Of a stretch of 64,000 nt of DNA, positions 1 to 6,796 are shown one piece after another (position 1 is the first letter of the stretch; each line of letters starts with the position of its first letter). The DNA lies in NCBI GenBank assembly GCA_964631965.1, contig CAZWAR010000002.1, forward strand, positions 7,630-71,629, written 5' to 3'. Origin of the DNA: CAIQPS01 sp964631965. Lineage in GTDB: Bacteria; Actinomycetota; Thermoleophilia; RBG-16-64-13. Under the pieces are notes generated by a model, which did no database searches, was not told where the DNA came from, and was given only the letters and a program-made list of their open reading frames with translations. The position numbers were made by a program, and so were the translations under genes.

Positions 1-115
1 CAGGTCGTCGCAGTGGTCAGAGGCTTCTTCGCGGACCGAAGATGGTATGCTCCGCCGTGCCGGCAGGGCCGAATCGGAGAGGCGGTTCCTTCAGGCCCGG
101 GTGACGGCATTGCGG

Positions 116-188
116 GCGGGTGTAGCTCAGTTGGCAGAGCGTCAGCCTTCCAAGCTGAATGTCGCGGGTTCGAACCCCGTCGCCCGCT
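116..188 (+). tRNA. tRNA-Gly (TCC)
   Basis: A complete cloverleaf can be folded. The acceptor stem GCGGGTG pairs with CGCCCGC (one T-G wobble), the D arm reads TAGCTCAGTTGG, the anticodon loop is CTTCCAA (anticodon TCC) and the T arm contains GGTTCGAACCCC. The discriminator is T and the CCA end is not encoded. It lies 36 bp upstream of a tRNA-Arg gene, so the two are probably co-transcribed. Confidence 0.96.
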
Positions 189-224
189 CCTCTCGCGGAC
201 GTGCGCCGCGGAGATGTCCATTGT

Positions 225-298
<74 letters not shown>

Positions 299-524
299 CC
301 TCTGAAGATGCGGAGCCCCGCCCAATCACCGGACGGAGGCCTTTCTGTGCCCCGTCTCCAGACCGGTCCCTGCGTTCGAAGGCCAGATCGCTGGTCAAAT
401 GCGGCTCTTCCACGCTCAGAGCGCCTCGAAACCGCAGCTGGCCTGAGTCGGGAGACGGCAGAGCGCCCAGCCGCCTCTATCAGCCTACTTCTTCGCTCGT
501 GGGTCGTGTGATAGCGTCTCGCCT

Positions 525-1505
525 GTGGACCACGAGACTCTCCTCGTGCTGGGGCAGCCCGGCGAACCAGTGCTTACGAAGCTCAAGCGATCCATCGCAC
601 CGATGGACCTCGTCGTTGCCGACGACCCCAAGGACTTCGCCGGGGTCGCACAGGATGTAACCATCATCTTCAGTTGGGTCTGGCAAGCAGCGTCTCGAGA
701 TCTCCTGCGCCAAGCCTCGCTCCTGTGCCCCAACCTGCGCTGGGTGCACGTTGCGTGGGCAGGCATCGACCGATTACTCTCCTCAGAACTCGAGAAGAGC
801 CCAGCCGTCCTGACCAACGGCCGCGGAGTGTTCAGCCAAGCGCTCGGGGAGTGGGTGCTTGCCGCCATCCTGTATTTCGCCAAGGACTTTCGCCGACTGG
901 TCCGGAGCCAAGCGAAGGGCGTGTGGGACCCCTTCATCGTAGCGGGCGTCTCCGGCCAGACGGTGGGCATCGTCGGCTATGGAGACATCGGCCGGGCGGT
1001 GGCCGTGCGGGCGCACGGCCTGGGGATGCGCGTGCTTGGACTCACTCGGCGGGGGCCGGTTCCCGGCCGACCCGACCCCCTGGCCGAGCAGATCTTCGCG
1101 CCGGCCGATCGCATCGGCATGATCAAGCAGTGCGACTACCTGGTGATTGCCGCTCCCCTGACGCCGGAAACACGGGGCATGATTGGAGAGGCGGAACTGA
1201 CGGCCATGAAGCCCGGAGCGGTCATCATCAACGTTGGCCGTGGGCGCGTCGTGCGTGAGGACGCCCTCATCCGGGCCCTTTCGGAGAAGTGGATCAAGGG
1301 AGCGGCCTTGGATGTGTTCGACCGCGAGCCGTTGCCGGAGAGGCACCCGTTCTATCTGCTCGACAATGTCCTTCTTTCGCCCCACTCTGCAGACCGGACC
1401 CCCGGTTGGCTGGAGAACGTCCTGCAGCTCTTCCTCGACAATCTCGAACGCTACCGTCGCAGCGAACCGTTGGTGAACGTGGTGGCAAAAGAGCTCGGCT
1501 ACTGA
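525..1505 (+). CDS. D-isomer-specific 2-hydroxyacid dehydrogenase
   Basis: A 326-residue NAD(P)-dependent oxidoreductase of the D-2-hydroxyacid dehydrogenase family, expected to interconvert a 2-keto acid and a D-2-hydroxy acid in the cytoplasm. The Rossmann motif GYGDIG lies at residues 151-156. The family's catalytic triad is present: Arg239 in NVGRG, Glu268 in DREPLP and His287 in SPHSA. The substrate cannot be read from sequence; glyoxylate/hydroxypyruvate reductase-like and phosphoglycerate dehydrogenase-like members share these motifs, but no ACT domain follows. It starts at GTG without an obvious Shine-Dalgarno sequence. It stands alone between the tRNA pair and a redox protein, with over 200 bp of non-coding DNA on each side. 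Confidence 0.9.
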   Translation: MDHETLLVLGQPGEPVLTKLKRSIAPMDLVVADDPKDFAGVAQDVTIIFSWVWQAASRDLLRQASLLCPNLRWVHVAWAGIDRLLSSELEKSPAVLTNGRGVFSQALGEWVLAAILYFAKDFRRLVRSQAKGVWDPFIVAGVSGQTVGIVGYGDIGRAVAVRAHGLGMRVLGLTRRGPVPGRPDPLAEQIFAPADRIGMIKQCDYLVIAAPLTPETRGMIGEAELTAMKPGAVIINVGRGRVVREDALIRALSEKWIKGAALDVFDREPLPERHPFYLLDNVLLSPHSADRTPGWLENVLQLFLDNLERYRRSEPLVNVVAKELGY

Positions 1506-1717
1506 CGCATGTCGCTCATGCCCCGAGCTGCGCAGTACCTTCTCTCGAGAACAAGAGCCCGGATGGCAGGTGCCGGCGCGAAGAGGATGACGGCATCTAT
1601 CGTGCGCGGTAGCCTAGAGGAGGGTTTGCCTGGTAGCTCGCCTGAGCGTAGGGCTTGCCCGAGAGGGTGGTCGGCGAGGAGCCGAGTGCTTCGATATCGA
1701 CAAGGAGGACATTTTCT

Positions 1718-2263
1718 GTGACAACTCATACCGGCGGGGACCATCAGCAGTTGGTGGATCAGGCATATGAAGGCGCCTTCGGTTACGAGTCCACCTATGG
1801 CGTTTGTCCGCAGTGTGTGCTCGCTGCCGTAGACGATGTGTTGGAGCTCGGGGCCGAAGATGTCTTCAAAGCCGCCCATGGTCTTGCCGGTGGTGGAGCT
1901 CTGAGCGGACAAGGCACGTGCGGTGCCTTGATCGGGGCGCTGCTCGCCGTGGGCGTTCGCCATGGCCGGGAGCGGTCTGATTTTGCCAATGATGACTACA
2001 TGCACGCCTTCGCCCTCAACAAGCGGGTGTATGACGGCTTCGTGCAGGAGTTCGGCAGTCCTATCTGTGCCGAAATCCAGAGAAAGATCATGGGCAGGTC
2101 CTACGACCTGTGGAACCCGAAGGAGTTCAAGGCGTTCCTTGCCGACGGCGGGCATGACGACAAATGTCCACACGTAGCCGGTACGGCGGCGAGATTGGCG
2201 GTCCGGGTCCTCCTGGAGGCAGAAAGGGAGTCACCCAGGCGGCGGAACTCCTCGGCCAAGTAG
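1718..2263 (+). CDS. C_GCAxxG_C_C family redox-active protein
   Basis: A small cytoplasmic protein of 181 residues resembling the C_GCAxxG_C_C family (TIGR01909/PF09719), proposed redox-active proteins found mainly in anaerobes. Visible features are a Cys-x-x-Cys pair in GVCPQC, the central GTCGALIG element, a further Cys in PICAEI and a last one in DKCPHV. The frame is open further upstream, but the start is set at GTG 1718 because a strong Shine-Dalgarno sequence, AAGGAGG at 1702-1708, lies 9 nt before it. The substrate or partner is unknown. It appears monocistronic. Confidence 0.8.
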   Translation: MTTHTGGDHQQLVDQAYEGAFGYESTYGVCPQCVLAAVDDVLELGAEDVFKAAHGLAGGGALSGQGTCGALIGALLAVGVRHGRERSDFANDDYMHAFALNKRVYDGFVQEFGSPICAEIQRKIMGRSYDLWNPKEFKAFLADGGHDDKCPHVAGTAARLAVRVLLEAERESPRRRNSSAK

Positions 2264-2428
2264 CGCTTAATCGCCTGCGCACGGTTCCTTTGTCGCGTCG
2301 GCGGAGCAAAGACTCTGCATGGGCGGCGCCTTCCGCACCGCCTCAAGTTGACCGCCCCGGCTGTCGAAAACGAAGGTACGTGGCCCCGCAGGGGCCGGCA
2401 GCAGGCGAAATCGAGCGACAGGGGCGAG

Positions 2429-2548
2429 ATGGGTTTTCTAGCGTTGCTTGCGGTAGCACTGGGTGCTTGGTGCGCTCATGTGATCTGGGGGGACGTGCGC
2501 GATCTCAGGGATTGGCTCGTGCGCAGAAGGGTGGCCCGCAGCAGATAG
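2429..2548 (+). CDS. possible 39-residue membrane peptide
   Basis: From ATG 2429 the frame encodes a hydrophobic segment (GFLALLAVALGAWCAHVIW) followed by a basic tail rich in Arg. This looks like a single-pass membrane peptide with a cytoplasmic positive end. The upstream sequence GGGGCGAG is only a weak ribosome-binding site. No family is recognised and the region is otherwise gene-poor, so a chance open frame is quite possible. Confidence 0.25.
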   Translation: MGFLALLAVALGAWCAHVIWGDVRDLRDWLVRRRVARSR

Positions 2549-2683
2549 CGCGAAAGAGCGCAGCGGGTGACGTCGACCAGACCTGGTGGACCAGTTCGAT
2601 CGAGCACCCGTCGAACACTCAGCGTTTCATCTGTTTGGAGCGCAACCAGCGCCGCTGCCATATCGCCGTCTCCTTCCAGCCTT

Positions 2684-2701
2684 GCTCCAACCGGAGCTTT
2701 T
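2684..2701 (+). terminator. weak hairpin plus T run
   Basis: GCTCC and GGAGC form a 5-bp stem around a 4-nt loop (AACC), followed by TTTT. The stem is short for an intrinsic terminator in a high-GC genome. It could end transcription from the C_GCAxxG_C_C gene, about 420 bp upstream, but it may be fortuitous. Confidence 0.25.
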
Positions 2702-3014
2702 CCGAGGGCCTCGTTTCCTGCGTTCACGCTCGTCACCCCGTTTCGTCGCCTGGCTTCGCCCGCTTTGTCCCGTTTCCGCAAGATCTTGCTCCCCGACCGG
2801 CCCCCTCTTCGAGACGATCGCGCGCCGGTGTCGTTGTTTCTGAACCGGCGTCCGCGCACGGACCGACCTTCTTCTATCGCTCCAGAGTGTGACGCTTGGA
2901 GCCACACCGGCTATACTGCTATGGCTCACGAGAGGGGTGGAGGTTTGGCTTGTGCCTGCGCTTGTGGGCGTCCTTCCGAGCGGCGGGAGTCTTGCTGGTC
3001 GGCAGGAACGTCAT

Positions 3015-3088
3015 GGTGAACGTAGCTCAGTTGGCAGAGCACTGGGTTGTGGCCCCAGCGGTCGCGGGTTCAAGTCCCGTCGTTCACC
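3015..3088 (+). tRNA. tRNA-His (GTG)
   Basis: The acceptor stem GTGAACG pairs with CGTTCAC. The anticodon loop is TTGTGGC, giving anticodon GTG. The histidine-specific extra G(-1) is encoded at 3015 and faces the discriminator C at 3088, which supports the identity. CCA is not encoded. It lies upstream of tRNA-Leu and trigger factor. Confidence 0.96.
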
Positions 3089-3172
3089 CCTGAGGGCTCG
3101 GTCCGCACGAGACCGGGCAGCGGACCGGATCGGGGCCGGTCCGGGGGCGTGGAACGGGCTGCGAAACGTCAG

Positions 3173-3252
3173 GCGGGTGTGGCGGAATGGCAGACGCGCA
3201 TGCCTTAGGAGCATGTGTCTTTGACGTGGAGGTTCGAGTCCTCTCACCCGCA
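3173..3252 (+). tRNA. tRNA-Leu (TAG)
   Basis: A class II tRNA with a variable arm. The acceptor stem GCGGGTG pairs with CACCCGC, the discriminator is A, and the anticodon stem-loop CATGC-CTTAGGA-GCATG gives anticodon TAG. The D arm begins GGCGGAATGGC, typical of leucine tRNAs. It ends 39 bp before the trigger factor start. Confidence 0.96.
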
Positions 3253-3291
3253 TTCGGGTAACACTTCCCTAGAGAGAGCGAAAGGAATAGC

Positions 3292-4863
3292 GTGAATACG
3301 ACCCTCAGCGAGCGCGAAGGAAACACGGTCAAGCTTGCGGTCGAGGTTTCCAGCGAGGAGCTGCAGGAAGCTTTCGATTCGCGTTTGAGGAAGCTGCAGA
3401 AGGAAGCCCGCATCCCGGGATTCCGTCCGGGCAAGGCTCCCCTCACCATGTTGCGGCAGCGTTTCGGCGAACAGGCCATCCTCCTCGATGCTATGGACGA
3501 TGCTGTAGGGCGCTGGTTTGCCAAAGGGGCCTTCGACCTGAACCTCGACGTGGTCGACACTCCCCAGATCGACGTGGGTGAGGCTCTGCCCGAACTGGGC
3601 AAGCCCTTCACCTTCACCGCCACCGCCACCGTGATGCCGGAGGTGGAGTTGGGCGAGTACAAGGCCCTGGAAGTGCCGAGGGAGTCCGACGAGGTGACCA
3701 CCGAAGAGGTGGACTCGCAGATGGACCGGCTCCGCAACGAGTTCTCCGAGCTCAAACCGGTGGAGGACCGTCCGGCGCAGAAGGGTGACTTCGTGACTGC
3801 CGACTTCAAGGCCGAGGTGGAAGGCAAGGGAATCGAGGGCCTGGAGGCTTCTGACTTCGTCTTCGAGGTGGGGGCCGGACGGATCTTCGAGGAGGTCGAG
3901 GAAGCGGTCGTCGGGATGAACGCCGGCGAGACCAAGACGGTCCAGATGGCGTTGCCCGAGGGCTTCCCCGATGATCTGGCCAACAAGACCGCCGAATTCA
4001 CCATCACGGCGAAGGAGATCAAGGAGAAAGTGCTTCCCCCGCTCACCGACCAATGGGCCTCCGAGGTGAGCGAGTTCCCGACGCTGCTCGAATTGCGGGC
4101 TGAGATCCGCGGCAAGATGCAGGCAGGCAAGACCTACTCCACCGACCAGCAGTTCCGCTCGCTGGCGGTGAAGGCCGCCACCGACAATGCCAAGCTCGAC
4201 ATGCCCGATATCGTGATCACCGAGCAGGCAGAGGAGCTCATGGCCGACTTCGCTCGGTCGCTCGAGGCGCAGGGCGCCGATCTCAACGCCTACATGGCGG
4301 CGATGGGCGTGACCGCGGAGCAGATGCTGGAAGACATGAAACCCACGGCGGCCAACAACGTGAAGACCGGCCTGGTGCTGGATGCGGTGGCCAAGGCCGA
4401 GGGTCTGGAGGCGAGCGACGAGGAGGTCCGAGCAGCGGTGGCGCAAATGGCCCTCGCAGGTCGCACCGATCCCAAGCAGTTCGAGGAACGGCTGCGCAAG
4501 AGCGGCAGACTTGTGACTGTGAAGTGGCAGATACTGCGCGACAAGGCCGCCGACTTCATCGCTGCCAACGCTGTGGCTTTGACTGAAGGCGCTGCGGCTG
4601 TGGCGGAGGCGAAGGAGGCCCTTGCGAAGGCGGAGGCCGAGAAGACCGACAAGGACGCAGAGAAGCCGGCCAAACCTAAGACGGCGAAAGCGAAGGCGGC
4701 CAAGGCCGACACGGCCGAAACGCCTCCGGCGAATTCCGAGACGGCGGATGTTGACAAGGCTGAGGCCGAGGCGGCCGCGGAACCGGCCCCGCAGCCCGCC
4801 GCGGAGGCCGCACCCGAGACTGCGTCGGAAACCGTGGCGGAAGCTGATGCTGAGGAGGCGTAG
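3292..4863 (+). CDS. tig: trigger factor (ribosome-associated chaperone, PPIase)
   Basis: Ribosome-bound chaperone that shields nascent chains. The N-terminal ribosome-binding domain carries the signature GFRPGK at residues 43-48. The FKBP-like PPIase domain follows at roughly residues 150-240, then the helical substrate-cradling domain to about residue 425. The last ~95 residues are an Ala/Lys/Glu/Pro-rich low-complexity tail not found in the E. coli protein (432 residues against 523 here). The start is GTG 3292 with GAAAGGA about 6 nt upstream. It heads the tig-clpP-clpX-lon quality-control run, an arrangement common in bacteria. Confidence 0.97.
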   Translation: MNTTLSEREGNTVKLAVEVSSEELQEAFDSRLRKLQKEARIPGFRPGKAPLTMLRQRFGEQAILLDAMDDAVGRWFAKGAFDLNLDVVDTPQIDVGEALPELGKPFTFTATATVMPEVELGEYKALEVPRESDEVTTEEVDSQMDRLRNEFSELKPVEDRPAQKGDFVTADFKAEVEGKGIEGLEASDFVFEVGAGRIFEEVEEAVVGMNAGETKTVQMALPEGFPDDLANKTAEFTITAKEIKEKVLPPLTDQWASEVSEFPTLLELRAEIRGKMQAGKTYSTDQQFRSLAVKAATDNAKLDMPDIVITEQAEELMADFARSLEAQGADLNAYMAAMGVTAEQMLEDMKPTAANNVKTGLVLDAVAKAEGLEASDEEVRAAVAQMALAGRTDPKQFEERLRKSGRLVTVKWQILRDKAADFIAANAVALTEGAAAVAEAKEALAKAEAEKTDKDAEKPAKPKTAKAKAAKADTAETPPANSETADVDKAEAEAAAEPAPQPAAEAAPETASETVAEADAEEA

Positions 4864-4911
4864 GCTCCACCTGCCCCAGAAGCACTAGTGCACGAAGAAA
4901 GGACGGTTGCC

Positions 4912-5496
4912 TTGAGCCCACTCGTACCGATGGTGGTCGAACAGACCAGCCGAGGCGAACGCGCATTCGACATCTATTCGCGCCTGCTCAGCGAGCGCAT
5001 CATCTTCCTGGGCACAGCCGTCAACGACCAAGTGGCGAACCTGGTGGTGGCCCAGCTGCTCCACCTGGAATCCGAGGACCCCGACAAGGACATCTCCCTC
5101 TATGTCAACAGCCCGGGGGGAAACGTCTATGCGGGTCTGGCCATCTACGACACGATGCAGTTCGTCAAGCCCGATGTATCCACCATCTGCGTGGGCATCG
5201 CCATGTCGATGGGGGCGCTCCTGCTCGCCGGCGGCGCTAAAGGTAAACGGTTCGCGTTGCCGAACTCGAAGATACTGATACACCAGGTGTCCGGTGGGTT
5301 CGAAGGTCCGGCGACCGACATCGAGATCCATGCTCGGGAGGCTCTCAGCCTCCGCAAGCGGCTCGATGAGATACTCGCCAAGCATACGGGCCAGGAACTG
5401 GAAAAGGTCGAGAGGGATACCGAGCGGGACTACTTTATGACTGCGGAAGATTCGCTCGCATACGGGATCATCGACAAGATCATCGAGCACAGGTAG
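4912..5496 (+). CDS. clpP: ATP-dependent Clp protease proteolytic subunit
   Basis: Serine peptidase that forms the double-heptamer proteolytic chamber capped by ClpX. From TTG 4912 the protein is 194 residues, the usual ClpP length. The catalytic triad is Ser99 (in GIAMSMGA), His124 (LIHQV) and Asp173 (ERDYF). TTG 4912 is preferred because AAAGGA at 4898-4903 is well spaced before it and the protein then begins MSPLVPMVVEQ, the normal start of the family. GTG 4888 is an in-frame alternative without a good ribosome-binding site. clpX follows after 12 bp. Confidence 0.96.
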   Translation: MSPLVPMVVEQTSRGERAFDIYSRLLSERIIFLGTAVNDQVANLVVAQLLHLESEDPDKDISLYVNSPGGNVYAGLAIYDTMQFVKPDVSTICVGIAMSMGALLLAGGAKGKRFALPNSKILIHQVSGGFEGPATDIEIHAREALSLRKRLDEILAKHTGQELEKVERDTERDYFMTAEDSLAYGIIDKIIEHR

Positions 5497-5508
5497 GGGG
5501 TCACACTC

Positions 5509-6780
5509 GTGCCGAAACCGCCGGGAGGGTCCGAACAGCTACTCTGCAGCTTCTGCGGAAAGAGTCAGCGCCAGGTCAAGAAGCTGATAGCCGGCCCGGG
5601 CGTCTACATCTGCGACGAATGCATCGATCTCTGTAACGAGATCATCGACGAGGAGTTTTCGCCGCCGGTAACCCTCGATCTCGACAACCTGCCGAAACCG
5701 AAGGAGATCCACTCGATCCTCTCGGACTACGTCATCGGGCAGGAAGAGGCCAAGCGGGCTCTCGCCGTGGCGGTCTACAACCACTACAAGCGTGTGCAGA
5801 TGGGCGTTCAGAACGAGGACGGCGTCGAACTGCAGAAGTCGAACATCCTTCTGCTCGGGCCTACCGGTTGCGGCAAAACCCTGCTGGCGCAGACCCTGGC
5901 CCGTATCCTCAATGTGCCGTTCGCCATCGCCGACGCCACTGCGCTCACCGAGGCCGGCTACGTGGGCGAGGACGTGGAGAACATCCTGCTCAAGCTCATC
6001 CAGGCCGCCGATTTCGACATCAAGAAGGCCGAGACCGGCATCATCTATATCGATGAGGTGGACAAGATCGCCCGCAAGGCGGACAACCCGTCCATCACCC
6101 GCGACGTGTCAGGGGAGGGCGTGCAGCAGGCTCTGCTCAAGATCCTCGAGGGCACCACGGCCAGCGTGCCGCCGCAGGGCGGGAGGAAGCACCCTCACCA
6201 GGAGTTCCTCAGCATCGACACGACGAACATCCTGTTCATCTGCGGGGGGGCCTTCGCCGGCTTGGAGAAGATTATCGAGCACCGCATCGGCAGGAAGGGC
6301 GTGGGTTTCGGCGCCGAGATCGAAAGCAAGAACCAGCGCGACGTGGGCGAATTGTTCGCCCAGGTGCTGCCCGAGGATCTGCTCGACTTCGGTCTCATCC
6401 CCGAGTTCATTGGGCGTCTGCCGGTCATCTGCAACGTGCATCAGCTTCGGAAAGAGGACCTGGTCTCCATCCTCACCGAACCGAAGAACGCGCTCACGAA
6501 GCAGTACCACAAGTTCTTCGCGTACGACGGGGTGGATCTGATCTTCCAGAAGGAGGCCCTCGAGGCCATCGCCGAGTCGGCCCTCGCACTGGCGACCGGG
6601 GCCCGCGGCCTGCGCTCCATCATCGAAGGAGCGCTGCTCAACACCATGTTCGAGCTTCCCAGCCGGCGTGATGTGACGAAGTGCGTCGTCACTCGGGAAG
6701 TGATCGAGAAAAGGATCGACCCCACCCTGGTGACGAGCACCGCGCGCGAGGATCTGGAGCTAGGGCAAGAATCCGCATAG
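5509..6780 (+). CDS. clpX: ATP-dependent Clp protease ATP-binding subunit ClpX
   Basis: AAA+ unfoldase that recognises tagged substrates and feeds them to ClpP. The N-terminal C4 zinc-binding domain has Cys13, Cys16, Cys35 and Cys38. Walker A is GPTGCGKT at residues 117-124 and Walker B includes Asp182-Glu183 in YIDEVDK. The RKHPHQEF region and a normal C-terminal small domain are present. Length (423) is typical. The start is GTG 5509 with TAGGGGG upstream. It is co-transcribed with clpP (12 bp gap) and probably with lon (16 bp gap). Confidence 0.98.
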   Translation: MPKPPGGSEQLLCSFCGKSQRQVKKLIAGPGVYICDECIDLCNEIIDEEFSPPVTLDLDNLPKPKEIHSILSDYVIGQEEAKRALAVAVYNHYKRVQMGVQNEDGVELQKSNILLLGPTGCGKTLLAQTLARILNVPFAIADATALTEAGYVGEDVENILLKLIQAADFDIKKAETGIIYIDEVDKIARKADNPSITRDVSGEGVQQALLKILEGTTASVPPQGGRKHPHQEFLSIDTTNILFICGGAFAGLEKIIEHRIGRKGVGFGAEIESKNQRDVGELFAQVLPEDLLDFGLIPEFIGRLPVICNVHQLRKEDLVSILTEPKNALTKQYHKFFAYDGVDLIFQKEALEAIAESALALATGARGLRSIIEGALLNTMFELPSRRDVTKCVVTREVIEKRIDPTLVTSTAREDLELGQESA

Positions 6781-6796
6781 GGACTCGGGTCTAGAA

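Larger units (their letters stand above)
2264..3014 (+). other. 751-bp region with no confident gene
   Basis: No long frame here has a recognisable product. It holds a possible 39-residue membrane peptide (2429-2548), a weak hairpin with a short T run (2684-2701), and on the minus strand an open frame (2907-2476) whose central part is protein-like in composition but whose third-position GC is clearly lower than that of the neighbouring genes. The + strand frames are Ser/Arg/Pro-rich, as expected for non-coding high-GC DNA. Confidence 0.6.

Noticed and set aside
2889..3224. + strand frames running through tRNA-His and tRNA-Leu
   Set aside because: They overlap two well-folded tRNA genes and are not protein-like.
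3084..4130. Long minus-strand frames opposite trigger factor
   Set aside because: They are antisense shadows of tig, Ser/Arg-rich, and overlap a gene with clear family signatures.
4612..4863. Possible tandem repeat or CRISPR-like pattern in the tig tail
   Set aside because: Irregular Ala/Glu/Lys codons, no constant repeat or spacer; it is protein low complexity.
4622..4888. Arg/Pro-rich + strand frame at the end of tig
   Set aside because: Frame-shifted reading of the Ala/Glu/Lys tail; no start signal.
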